From contig CACZMI010000011.1 in the NCBI GenBank assembly GCA_902782245.1, positions 1 to 64,000 on the forward strand: a stretch of 64,000 nucleotides of DNA. The letters run 5' to 3'. The notes beneath the pieces are model-generated. The model was not told the origin of the DNA. It worked only from the letters and a program-made list of their open reading frames with translations, and searched no databases. Numbering within the stretch: the first letter of the stretch is position 1; each line of letters starts with the position of its first letter. Source of the stretch: an uncultured Bacteroidales bacterium (GTDB taxonomy: Bacteria > Bacteroidota > Bacteroidia > Bacteroidales > Bacteroidaceae). Positions 56,034-64,000 of this stretch are shown in pieces. A program made the position numbers and the translations under genes.

Positions 56034-57047
56034 AAAATCAACCAGGATGCGGAAGACTTTTCCCGGGGCTTCAACCCATTTCTGCATGGCGCTCAACGCC
56101 TGGTCGGGTTTGACGACTGCAGATATGAGCTCGTCCTTGGGGCAGGTGCCGCGCTGCAGGTAGCGGATTACCGCCTCAAAGTCAGACGGCATGGCGTTGC
56201 GGGATCCGTGTATGTTTATCTCCTTCTTTACAAAGAGACCGGTATGGAAGGTTACGTCATTCTTGGAGTAACCGATGCAGACTACGCGGCCGCTGAATGC
56301 GACTTCATCAATGGCGGCCTGATATGTGGGTACGCTGCCCACTGCCTCAACCACTACGGTCGGTCCCAATCCACCGGTCAATTGGACAAGTTTTGAATGC
56401 AGGTCCTCCTCCTTGGAGTTGATGGTATGGGCTGCACCAAGGCAGCGGGCCAGGGCAAGCTTATCGTTGTCCAGGTCAACCGCAATGACGGTGGCACCGC
56501 GCAGTGATGCACGTACGATTGCACCTACGCCTATCATACCGCAACCGAACACCAATACGGTGTCGGAGTCTGTAACCTGTGCGCGTGATACGGCGTGAAA
56601 ACCTACGCTCATCGGCTCAATAAGTGCACAGTCACGGGGCGATATGCCCTGTGCCGGTATTACTTTCTGCCATGGCAGTACCATGAAGTCACGCATTGCA
56701 CCGTCACGCTGCACACCCAATGTCTCGTTGAACTGGCATGCATTGGGATGTCCGGAACGGCAAGCGGCACAGTGACCGCAGTTGGTATAGGGATTTACCG
56801 TTACGGCAAGACCCGGAACCAGATAATCCGGTACGCCGGCGCCCACACTTTCTATCACGGCACCTATCTCATGACCCGGAATAACTGCCTCCTTGGCCAT
56901 CAGGTTGCGTCCCAGGAATGTATTAAGGTCCGATCCGCAGAAACCTACATAGTTAATTTTAAGAAGCACCTCACCTGCACCTGCGGTGGGTTTGGGTGCC
57001 TGCTCCACAATCATCTCTCCCTGTGCGGGAATCCTAATCTGTCTCAT
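56028..57047 (-). CDS. Zinc-dependent alcohol dehydrogenase, probable sugar-acid or polyol dehydrogenase
   Basis: A 339-aa MDR protein with catalytic zinc motifs (GFCGSDL, GHEIG) and a structural zinc cluster (CGHCAACRSGHPNAC), then a Rossmann GCGMIGVG. Last gene of a four-gene operon with a fucose-type permease, amidohydrolase and aldo/keto reductase. A 2-keto-3-deoxy-L-fuconate dehydrogenase role is inferred from context; other sugar dehydrogenase roles are possible. Starts one base inside the permease stop; its stop lies in element B. Confidence 0.82.
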   Translation of the reverse strand: MRQIRIPAQGEMIVEQAPKPTAGAGEVLLKINYVGFCGSDLNTFLGRNLMAKEAVIPGHEIGAVIESVGAGVPDYLVPGLAVTVNPYTNCGHCAACRSGHPNACQFNETLGVQRDGAMRDFMVLPWQKVIPAQGISPRDCALIEPMSVGFHAVSRAQVTDSDTVLVFGCGMIGVGAIVRASLRGATVIAVDLDNDKLALARCLGAAHTINSKEEDLHSKLVQLTGGLGPTVVVEAVGSVPTYQAAIDEVAFSGRVVCIGYSKNDVTFHTGLFVKKEINIHGSRNAMPSDFEAVIRYLQRGTCPKDELISAVVKPDQALSAMQKWVEAPGKVFRILVDFN

Positions 57048-58261
57048 CAGTCTATAACTTTATGTCCTCTCCAACCGTACCATGCACAAACGGCAAAGCA
57101 GATAAGAGGAATTATATATGCGATATTGGGGTTAGCCATTGATTTCTGGACATAGGCAGTGAGTATGGGCAGTATGGAGTTACCCACGATAGCCATTACC
57201 AGGAATGCCGATCCGCTCTTGGTATCACCCTTGAGGTCTGTAAGTGCCAGTGAGAACTGGGTGGGGTACATGATGGACATAAAGAACGATATTCCCATCA
57301 TGGCATACACAGCAGCCTTGCCGCCTATTATGCAGACAAAAATACAGAGCAGCACGTTTGCCACACCGTATACGACAAGCATGTTCTCGGGACGGAACTT
57401 TACCATCAGGGTAGTGCCTATCCATCGGCCCAACAGGAAGAACAGCATGTAGAAACCAAAGAATGTGGTGGCCTGGCTGTTGGTCATGCCTACGTAATTG
57501 ATGCAGTATACAAGGAACAGGCTGTTTACGGCTGTCTGACCTCCGTTGTAGAAGAACTGTGCTATTACGCCGTTACGCAGATGGCTGCGTTTGAGTACGC
57601 TGAATGAAATGAGCTTTTTGTTGCTTTCATCGGCATCTTCGGCCTGTATGCGGGGCAGTCGGGTAAAGATGAAGACAACCGCAATGACAATCAGTACGAT
57701 CGCGAATATGGCATATGTCATGCGGAATGTGTGAATCTCCGATTCCACCGATGTTTCTGTACCTGTGCCGAGTATGATTTTGCTAAGGAACATTGCGGCA
57801 ACGAATGCACCCAGTCCGTTGAAGGCCTGAGCCAGATTGAGTCGGCGCGGTGCTGTAGCCGGATCGCCCAGTTCGGTGACATAAGGGTTGGCGGCGGTTT
57901 CAAGGAAACACATGCCGATGGCTACGATAAAGAAAGCGCAGAGGTAGAGCGGGAAACTGTGTATGCGCGTAACGGGCATGAACAGCAGTCCGCCCACGGC
58001 TGCTATGAGAAGTCCCAGTACTATGCCGGCCTTGTAGCTGAAACGCTTCATGAACATGGCTATCGGTATGGGGAACAGGAAGTAGGCAAACCAGTAAGAG
58101 GTCTCTACGAATTCGGCCTTTGCCTGGTCTATATCAAACAGGGTCATCATCTTCTTGACGACCGATGAAAGCAGGTTATTGCTTATTGCCCATAAAAAGA
58201 ACAGGCATATTACCATTGACAGTGCAACGGTAAAGGTTTTTGATTTGGTGTTCTGACTCAT
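57047..58261 (-). CDS. L-fucose:H+ symporter-like MFS permease
   Basis: A 404-aa transporter with 12 predicted helices and FucP-family segments (FFLWAISNNLLSSVVKKM; FLETAANPYVTELG; RLNLAQAFNGLG). The ETAANPYV and LAQAFNG motifs are typical of FucP. The operon partners support L-fucose or a related deoxyhexose. Translationally coupled to both neighbours. Confidence 0.85.
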   Translation of the reverse strand: MSQNTKSKTFTVALSMVICLFFLWAISNNLLSSVVKKMMTLFDIDQAKAEFVETSYWFAYFLFPIPIAMFMKRFSYKAGIVLGLLIAAVGGLLFMPVTRIHSFPLYLCAFFIVAIGMCFLETAANPYVTELGDPATAPRRLNLAQAFNGLGAFVAAMFLSKIILGTGTETSVESEIHTFRMTYAIFAIVLIVIAVVFIFTRLPRIQAEDADESNKKLISFSVLKRSHLRNGVIAQFFYNGGQTAVNSLFLVYCINYVGMTNSQATTFFGFYMLFFLLGRWIGTTLMVKFRPENMLVVYGVANVLLCIFVCIIGGKAAVYAMMGISFFMSIMYPTQFSLALTDLKGDTKSGSAFLVMAIVGNSILPILTAYVQKSMANPNIAYIIPLICFAVCAWYGWRGHKVID

Positions 58262-59175
58262 TCTGACATATTTTTAATGTAAGGTAAATCTATTTCTGTA
58301 TCTATACCATAGAAACCGACTGCATTTTGGCCCAGGAACAAAGCCTTGGATTCATCGGTCAATTCGGTGGTTTTGAGTATGAAATCGTATGACATGCGAT
58401 AGGTGATGGCGGTTATGGTGCGCGGGTAGTCGGAACCCCACATCAACTTATTCATTCCTACTTCATCGGCAGCCTGACGGATAGCCTTGACGGCACCTTT
58501 GAACGGGTAGAATTCATCGTTGAAAAGCCAGGTTATTCCACCGGATTCAATCATCACGTTCCTGTGGCGTGCCAGCCGTATCTGCTCCATCCATCCGGGT
58601 ACGGTAACCATTCCGAAATGGCCCACGGCAATCTTAAGATCGGGGCACTCCTGAATAACCTCCTCCATCTCCGGTACCTGGACGGCTCCGTCCTCAAGGG
58701 TTATGGATAGGAATACCTTCTTCTTTTCCATGAGCCGGAACATATCCATCATCTCCGGGCTGGTAAGGCTAATGCGTCCCTGTGGAGTCTGAAGACGGTG
58801 TCCGGGTATCGCTATTCCCCTGAACCCCTGTGCTATCAGGTTTCTGACCTCCTCCGGATAACCGGGTTTACGGTAATCGGCCATACCGCAGACAATGAAG
58901 CGGTCGGGGTAGCGTTTCTGAACCTCTGCCAGGTAGTCGTTCTGGATGCCGTCAATGAATTCCTGCACCACTACGGCTGCGGTCACCTGCGCATAATCCA
59001 TGTTTGAGAGGAATATCTCGGCGGTGTTGCGTCCGTCAATGATGAACGGGGGTACCATCTGTCGGATCTCACCCATGAAAAGGGAGCGTCCGTTCTCAAG
59101 CGTGCGTATGGGCATGCCGTTTACGACAGTGTCCTGACGCAGCCACAGGTGCGAGTGAGTGTCAATTATCTTCAT
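58258..59175 (-). CDS. Amidohydrolase, probable aldonolactonase
   Basis: A 305-aa TIM-barrel metal hydrolase with N-terminal HSH (IIDTHSHLW) and later conserved GHFGM and WGSDYPR motifs, as in COG3618 enzymes that open L-fuconolactone or related lactones. It sits between the predicted dehydrogenase that would make the lactone and the permease. Lactonase role is inferred. Confidence 0.82.
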   Translation of the reverse strand: MKIIDTHSHLWLRQDTVVNGMPIRTLENGRSLFMGEIRQMVPPFIIDGRNTAEIFLSNMDYAQVTAAVVVQEFIDGIQNDYLAEVQKRYPDRFIVCGMADYRKPGYPEEVRNLIAQGFRGIAIPGHRLQTPQGRISLTSPEMMDMFRLMEKKKVFLSITLEDGAVQVPEMEEVIQECPDLKIAVGHFGMVTVPGWMEQIRLARHRNVMIESGGITWLFNDEFYPFKGAVKAIRQAADEVGMNKLMWGSDYPRTITAITYRMSYDFILKTTELTDESKALFLGQNAVGFYGIDTEIDLPYIKNMSE

Positions 59176-59181
59176 TGCGTT

Positions 59182-60135
59182 TTATGAATTGCACCAGGTG
59201 ACTCTCTGCTGATTGCCGATGATTTCACGTACCTCAAATACCAGATCCCAGTCAAGCGGCTCCTGTACTGCCTCGATGTTACGCAGCACGTTCTTGGGAT
59301 TGGCCGAACTGAACAGGGTGGTTGCTATACGAGGGTTGCTGTATGAATACTGGACAGCCAGTTTCTCAATCGATGTGCCTTTGGATTTGCAGTGCTGAGC
59401 GGCCTTGGCACATGCCTCAACCAGAGGTCTGGGTGCAGGATGCCAATCCGGAACTCCGCGCTCGGAGAGCAGACCCATGGCCAGCGGAGATGCGTTGATT
59501 ACGCCTATGCCTTTCTGCTCAAAGTAACCCAGATAATCATTCAGTTTGTCATCATTAAGACAGAAGTGGCAGAAGTTGAGTATGCTCTCAACGGTACCTG
59601 CGGGAGCGTGGTCAACCACCCACTTGAGATTCTCCAGCTGCAGGTCAGTGATGCCCACATGGCTCACGATGCCTTTGTTCCTCAATTCAACCAGAGCGGG
59701 CAGAGTCTCGTCTACCACCTTCTGGAGCCCGCCCGGTAATGCGGCCTGAAACTCTATGTCATGGACATTGATAAGGTCTATATGATCAATGTTGAGGCGT
59801 TCCATGCTCTCATAGACGCTCTCGGTGGCACGCTTGGCACTGTAATCCCAGGTGTTCACACCGTCTTTGCCGTATCGGCCCACCTTGGTTGACAGGAAAT
59901 ACTTGTCACGCGGGATATCCTTAAGGGCCTTGCCAAGAACTGTCTCGGCTTTGTAATGTCCGTAATAGGGGGATACGTCAATAAAGTTCAGTCCGTTGTC
60001 AACAGCGGTGAAAACGGCATTTATTGCCTCTTTCTCGTTGATAGTGTGGAATACTCCGCCCAGTGATGAAGCACCGAAGGCAAGTCTTGCCACCTTCATA
60101 CCGGTCTTTCCGATCTCATTGTACTTTAAACTCAT
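59182..60135 (-). CDS. Aldo/keto reductase, probable L-fucose (D-threo-aldose) dehydrogenase
   Basis: A 317-aa AKR barrel: FIDVSPYYG with the catalytic Tyr, KVGRYG lysine, and LINVHDIEF. Close to D-threo-aldose/L-galactose dehydrogenases. First gene of the sugar operon, 26 nt after ispH. Predicted to oxidise L-fucose to the lactone, the first step of the non-phosphorylating route. Confidence 0.83.
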   Translation of the reverse strand: MSLKYNEIGKTGMKVARLAFGASSLGGVFHTINEKEAINAVFTAVDNGLNFIDVSPYYGHYKAETVLGKALKDIPRDKYFLSTKVGRYGKDGVNTWDYSAKRATESVYESMERLNIDHIDLINVHDIEFQAALPGGLQKVVDETLPALVELRNKGIVSHVGITDLQLENLKWVVDHAPAGTVESILNFCHFCLNDDKLNDYLGYFEQKGIGVINASPLAMGLLSERGVPDWHPAPRPLVEACAKAAQHCKSKGTSIEKLAVQYSYSNPRIATTLFSSANPKNVLRNIEAVQEPLDWDLVFEVREIIGNQQRVTWCNS

Positions 60136-60161
60136 AAGTAATTAAGGTTATTAGTTAGTAA

Positions 60162-61031
60162 TCAATTATCCTTCAAATTCTCCAGAATATAATGCCGGCA
60201 CTTTTCCATCAGCCATTTGGGCGTTGAGGTCGCCCCGCATATTCCCACTGACTCAGCCCCTTCCAGGATACTGAAATCTATATCCTCCTTATCCTCTATC
60301 ATGTAAGACCTGGGGTTGACATTAAGACATTCGTTGAACAGGACCTTCCCGTTTGAACTCTTGCGCCCGGATACGAACAGTATCACGTCATGCCGGCTGG
60401 CAAACTCACGTATGTTCTCACGCCTGTGTGACACCTGACCGCATACAGTATTGTTATGTATGAATTTGCGTCCTTGCGGTACACGCTCGGCGATCTTCTC
60501 AATGAGTTGATTGTAGCCTGATGCCGATTTGGTTGTCTGTGAGTACAGGAAAATATCCTTACTGAAATCAATCCGGTCCATTTCATCGACGGATTCAATG
60601 ACGGTTGCAGTGCCTTCGGTCTGTCCCACCAGACCCAGAACCTCTGCATGTCCCTTCTGTCCGAAGATTACGATCTGCTGTGTATGTGGATCAAGTTCCT
60701 CATATTGGCGGTGAATGCGCTGCTGCAACTTGAGAACCACAGGGCAGGTGGCGTCTATCAGCGTAATTCCGTTCCTGCGGGCGGTATCATAAGTAGATGG
60801 AGGTTCACCGTGGGCACGCAGCAGGACCTTGGCTCCGTGCAGCGTACTGAACTGTTCGTGGTTGATTGTCTTGAGTCCCATGTCCTGAAGCCTTTCGCAC
60901 TCTATTCCGTTGTGTACTATATCGCCAAGACAATATAGTTCATCGCCGCTGTGCAACTCCTCCTCGGCCTTGCCGATGGCAGAGAGCACACCGAAACAGA
61001 ATCCTGACTCAAGATCAATCTCAACCTTCAT
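60162..61031 (-). CDS. ispH: 4-hydroxy-3-methylbut-2-enyl diphosphate reductase
   Basis: A 289-aa Fe-S enzyme, the last step of the MEP isoprenoid pathway. The three cluster cysteines are C12, C96 and C197, at family positions. Further motifs are LLRAHGEPP and NTVCGQVSHRREN. Lies 5 nt after cmk in the porQ-cmk-ispH operon. Confidence 0.97.
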   Translation of the reverse strand: MKVEIDLESGFCFGVLSAIGKAEEELHSGDELYCLGDIVHNGIECERLQDMGLKTINHEQFSTLHGAKVLLRAHGEPPSTYDTARRNGITLIDATCPVVLKLQQRIHRQYEELDPHTQQIVIFGQKGHAEVLGLVGQTEGTATVIESVDEMDRIDFSKDIFLYSQTTKSASGYNQLIEKIAERVPQGRKFIHNNTVCGQVSHRRENIREFASRHDVILFVSGRKSSNGKVLFNECLNVNPRSYMIEDKEDIDFSILEGAESVGICGATSTPKWLMEKCRHYILENLKDN

Positions 61032-61036
61032 GACGT

Positions 61037-61720
61037 TTAATCGGCTGCAGCTTTAAGATATTGGTCCATAAGCCATTTGTCCTGCTCGGGAATAGTCATG
61101 TTGCTGTTATCCAGGACTATGGCGTCATCGGCTTTGCGCAGTGGCGAAACAGCACGGTGTGAATCTATGTAGTCACGTTCACGTACGTTCTTGAGTACAT
61201 CCTCGTAAACCGGATGCTCACCTTTCATCTCCAACTCGTCAAAACGGCGGCGGGCACGTATCTCGTCACTTGCGGTAACAAAGATCTTGAGTTCGGCATT
61301 CGGAAAGACGGTGGTGCCTATGTCACGGCCGTCCATTATGATGGCGCCCTTACGGCCCATTTCACGCTGAAGTTCAACCATGGCTTCTCTTACAAAACCG
61401 ATGGCGGAGATGGGGCTGACATGACTTGAAACCTCCATACCGCGTATCTGGCGTTCCACGTTCTCACCGTTCAGGATGGTGTACTGCTGACCGTTCTCAT
61501 GCCCGAATGAAATCTTTATGAGCGGCATCTCCCTGCGCAGAGATTCCTCATCAATCCCGCCCGGACCTATGAATCCGCGGCGCATGGCGTATAGGGTTAC
61601 GGCGCGGTACATGGCGCCGGTATCTATATATGTGTATCCTATAGCTTTTGCAAGCGCTTTGGCCATGGTGCTCTTGCCACACGACGAATGGCCGTCCATT
61701 GCTATGATGATCTTTTTCAT
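61037..61720 (-). CDS. cmk: Cytidylate kinase
   Basis: A 227-aa CMP/dCMP kinase: P-loop GHSSCGKST at residues 10-18, [33 protein letters not shown] and the lid region RRRFDE. Starts 4 nt inside the porQ stop. Confidence 0.96.
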   Translation of the reverse strand: MKKIIIAMDGHSSCGKSTMAKALAKAIGYTYIDTGAMYRAVTLYAMRRGFIGPGGIDEESLRREMPLIKISFGHENGQQYTILNGENVERQIRGMEVSSHVSPISAIGFVREAMVELQREMGRKGAIIMDGRDIGTTVFPNAELKIFVTASDEIRARRRFDELEMKGEHPVYEDVLKNVRERDYIDSHRAVSPLRKADDAIVLDNSNMTIPEQDKWLMDQYLKAAAD

Positions 61721-62703
61721 ATGTTGAATGCGAAATTACAGATTAATGATGATTCAGATACCTGGTACTTGCCGTAAGAGAGGTCAAACATGACCTTCCC
61801 CAATCTCAGGCCGGTGCCGACGGACATTCCGGTGAATCCCTTGCTTCCTTTGCCGGCCATCTCGGCACGGGTGCGCAGGTTACAGCCTAATGCCACATAG
61901 AAACGTTCACTGAGGTTGATATCCGCGCCCATCGAAATGTGTCTTTTAAGGATTTCGCCGAATCCGCTGTCCTCACCTTGGGCAAACCAGAAATCCGATG
62001 CGTTCCAACGTGTCAGGTTATCCATTGACACGGTAAACCTGAGCGGAGCGTGCTCCGGATTCCAGGTTACTCCGGCACTTATGTCAAAAGGCAGTTTCTG
62101 GAACGTGTTCTCAAACGCCTTTATCTGACCGCCCAGATTTGTGGCGGCCACTCCCACAGATAGGAACCTGTCATCATTGAACCACAACAGACCCAGATCG
62201 ACTCCTATGGCGACCGATGTCATGGAACCGTAGCGTGAGGTTATGATATTGCCTGTAGCGCCACCGCTCAGATTGTCGGTGAGCATATATGACCATGTGG
62301 CTCCTATGGCTATGTCCTTGGCGGTGAATGTGCCTGTAACCGTTCCGTCGGCCGATGTCTCTTTCATTCTGCCGTAACTGACGTACCGGGCGTTGAAGGC
62401 ATAATGTGAGCGTTCGTCAAAGTTGTCTGTGAACTGGGCTCCGGCCACTGTGGTTCCGGAGAACCAGGTCATGACGTTCAGTCCCAGCAGACGGGTATCG
62501 TTGGCGGAAAGCAGTGCGGGATTCGTGATGAAGAGAGTGGTTCCGGGATCAAATACCGATACGGTCCTGCCGCCCAGTGAAGAGTTGTGGGCGGATACGG
62601 GAAGGCGCAGGAATTCAAATGAACTCTCCAGACTCTGGGCCCGGACAGTACCCGCTCCAATCAGGATTGAAGCCAAAGCAATGGTCAGGAGATGTATCTT
62701 CAT
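61717..62703 (-). CDS. porQ: Type IX secretion system protein PorQ
   Basis: A 328-aa outer-membrane barrel protein with a signal peptide ([22 protein letters not shown]) and the PorQ segments [19 protein letters not shown] and SYGKYQVSE near the C-terminus. PorQ works with PorU/V/Z in cargo processing at the cell surface. The ATG at 62703 lies 6 nt after a TAAATTTG box, so the mRNA is probably leaderless. The same gene order porQ-cmk-ispH occurs widely in this phylum. Confidence 0.87.
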   Translation of the reverse strand: MKIHLLTIALASILIGAGTVRAQSLESSFEFLRLPVSAHNSSLGGRTVSVFDPGTTLFITNPALLSANDTRLLGLNVMTWFSGTTVAGAQFTDNFDERSHYAFNARYVSYGRMKETSADGTVTGTFTAKDIAIGATWSYMLTDNLSGGATGNIITSRYGSMTSVAIGVDLGLLWFNDDRFLSVGVAATNLGGQIKAFENTFQKLPFDISAGVTWNPEHAPLRFTVSMDNLTRWNASDFWFAQGEDSGFGEILKRHISMGADINLSERFYVALGCNLRTRAEMAGKGSKGFTGMSVGTGLRLGKVMFDLSYGKYQVSESSLICNFAFNI

Positions 62704-62709
62704 CGGGAA

Positions 62710-62717
62710 CAAATTTA
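62710..62717 (-). promoter_or_regulatory. -7 box 6 nt before the porQ start
   Basis: TAAATTTG then TTCCCG then ATG (minus strand). Excludes the upstream ATG at 62712, which lies inside the box. Confidence 0.55.
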
Positions 62718-62920
62718 TTAATTAAATCGCATTGGACATATCATTGTTAATAACGTTTTTCAAAGATGAAGTGGTACGCCGTCTGTAATATTTGTTAACC
62801 TTCTGTAGTTTTTTTTATTTGCCGTATATGACGTATTCCCCGAATGCCCTCGTTTTGAGGACAGAAGCAGGGAAAACGAGTGAGCCTTGTGAGGATTATG
62901 AACCTTATAAATGTATGGTT

Positions 62921-63610
62921 ATGGAAATAAAAAAGACTGAACGTGCAGACCTTACAAAAGTAAAGGGAACTTCACTGCTGATAGGATTCGTGATATCTCT
63001 CAGTGTCATGTTCGTGGCGCTGGAATGGACTCAGAAAGAGACAGACGACTCTGATCTCTGTTTAAATGCAGGCCTTTCAATATTCGATCAGGAGATGATT
63101 CCTATAACATTGCCCGAAAAGAAAACTGTACCGCCGCCACCCGCAGCGGTAAAGAACGCCGATGTTATAGAAATCATAGATGATGATGCCGAAATTGATG
63201 ATGATACCATGGCTTCGCAGGATGATAATTTTGACGATTGGATAGATCCCGGCGAGTACGATGTAATACAGGTTGAACCCGAGCCCGAGGTGGAGGAGAT
63301 TTTCATGGTGGTTGAGGATCAGCCTGAGTTCCCTGGAGGTACCGCGGCGCTTCTGGACTATCTGCGTAAGAACATAAAGTATCCGGCAATCTGCCGTGAG
63401 AACAATATCCAGGGTCGTGTTCTGGTAACATTTATCGTGAATAAGGATGGAACGATAGTGGAACCTGAGGTTGTAAAGAGTGTTCACCCGCAGTTGGACC
63501 GTGAGGCTCTGAGGGTTATCTCTTCAATGCCTAACTGGAAACCTGGTTCCCAGAGAGGGAAACCGGTACGTGTAAAATTCACCGTACCCGTAAACTTCCG
63601 TCTTAATTGA
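62921..63610 (+). CDS. Energy transducer TonB (paralogue 1)
   Basis: A 229-aa protein: short cytoplasmic N-terminus, one membrane helix (about 18-38, LLIGFVISLSVMFVAL), a proline-containing linker with PPPPAAV and an acidic stretch (DDDAEIDDDTMAS), and a C-terminal TonB domain with YPAICRENNIQGRVLVTFIV. It transmits proton-motive energy to TonB-dependent receptors. I chose the ATG at 62921; the upstream extension lacks similarity to the paralogue. A near-identical N-terminus begins the next gene. Confidence 0.92.
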   Translation: MEIKKTERADLTKVKGTSLLIGFVISLSVMFVALEWTQKETDDSDLCLNAGLSIFDQEMIPITLPEKKTVPPPPAAVKNADVIEIIDDDAEIDDDTMASQDDNFDDWIDPGEYDVIQVEPEPEVEEIFMVVEDQPEFPGGTAALLDYLRKNIKYPAICRENNIQGRVLVTFIVNKDGTIVEPEVVKSVHPQLDREALRVISSMPNWKPGSQRGKPVRVKFTVPVNFRLN

Positions 63611-63695
63611 CGGGAGGTCAGGCCGGGATGGAAACGGTAATTATTAAAAATACAAAAATATAGCCATGAGTTATACGGTTTGACAAAAAGAGTAG

Positions 63696-63703
63696 TATTT
63701 TTG
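63696..63703 (+). promoter_or_regulatory. -7 box for the second tonB
   Basis: TATTTTTG, 43 nt before the ATG at 63747, so this paralogue has its own promoter. Confidence 0.5.
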
Positions 63704-63746
63704 CCCGATGATAACAAAGGTGTCTAAAACTAAACTATAATAAATT

Positions 63747-64000
63747 ATGGAAATTAAAAAGTCTGAACGCGCTGACCTTGAAAGGGGTAAGGGTACTTCA
63801 CTCCTTATAGGATTCGTGATTGCTCTCGGCGTAATGTTCGTGGCGCTTGAGTGGACACAGAGAGAGGTTGAGGATAACTCTGAACTCTATACTGCAAAGG
63901 ATATGTCCCTCAACGAGGAGATGATTCCTATCACACTCCCTGAGAAAAAGACAGTTCCGCCTCCACCAGCAGCCGTAACCAAGGCAGAGATCATTGAGAT
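63747..64000 (+). CDS. Energy transducer TonB (paralogue 2), cut by window edge
   Basis: The N-terminal 84 residues of a second TonB: MEIKKSERADLERGKGTSLL, the same membrane helix and EKKTVPPPPAAV linker. It runs off the window. Close similarity to paralogue 1 suggests a tandem duplication. No stop or C-terminal domain can be seen. Confidence 0.9.
   Translation, partial: MEIKKSERADLERGKGTSLLIGFVIALGVMFVALEWTQREVEDNSELYTAKDMSLNEEMIPITLPEKKTVPPPPAAVTKAEIIE

Noticed and set aside
1..64000. CRISPR arrays, rRNA genes or intact insertion sequences
   Set aside because: No regularly spaced repeats, rRNA segments or transposase genes were seen.

Overview
This window looks like chromosomal DNA from a Bacteroidales bacterium, probably host-associated and Prevotella- or Bacteroides-like. 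The evidence is the Bacteroidota -7 promoter box (TAnnTTTG) ahead of many genes, family markers such as DUF4834, DUF5683, DUF4419, DUF2490 and OMP_b-brl barrels, type IX secretion (T9SS) genes (porX, porW, porQ), and gene orders typical of the phylum (psd-pssA-DUF4834 beside dnaE; porQ-cmk-ispH; parA-parB-DUF5683-lytic transglycosylase-rel). I cannot name a genus from sequence alone. Almost everything is core chromosome; accessory DNA is limited to the left edge and a few islets.

Layout. 1-1952: the end of a phage-like element beside tRNA-Lys, with a three-gene lysis cassette (candidate unimolecular spanin, GH24 endolysin, holin-like coiled-coil protein) and an integrase-arm-like direct repeat. 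2081-4427: VTC polyphosphate-polymerase-like protein, DUF4956 membrane protein and DUF2490 barrel. 4526-13400: frr, rsgA, RHH-tadA, yraN-birA, two secreted proteins (DUF4419 and a four-repeat Ig-like protein) and pyrH. 13405-19624: DUF4834, pssA, psd, dnaE, trxA. 19683-24879: tsaE, porX, porW and a small membrane protein. 25026-29227: tRNA-Pro, two small genes and a large outer-membrane barrel. 29228-34848: rsmD, a membrane-anchored protein, a RecD-like helicase and alaS. 34923-46584: M23 peptidase, MerR regulator, rel, lytic transglycosylase, DUF5683, parB, a broken parA, lpxB, cdsA, ftsH, rsfS. 46760-49582: tRNA-Gln and three glycosyltransferase-type genes. 49579-55843: meaB, a flippase-like protein, rsmA, mgtE, DUF349. 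56028-60135: a four-gene operon resembling oxidative L-fucose catabolism. 60162-64000: ispH, cmk, porQ and tandem tonB paralogues, the second cut by the window edge.

How the genes work together. Envelope functions dominate: lipid A (lpxB), phospholipids (cdsA, psd, pssA), peptidoglycan hydrolysis (M23, lytic transglycosylase), T9SS (porX, porW, porQ), TonB energy transduction and large outer-membrane barrels. Translation and replication housekeeping fills most of the rest (frr, rsgA, tadA, tsaE, rsmD, rsmA, rsfS, alaS, dnaE).

The most unusual feature is a pair of 196-bp palindromic elements (32045-32240 and 55838-56033). They align without gaps in opposite orientations, have 41-bp inverted arms and a 114-bp core, and most of the differences between them preserve base pairing. 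Each sits between convergent genes and carries the stop codons of both neighbours inside its arms. A third convergent pair (19616-19691) has an unrelated inverted repeat with the same property. Other points of interest are a parA gene broken by an internal deletion of about 50 nt, candidate leaderless genes and a partly duplicated tRNA-Pro 3' region.
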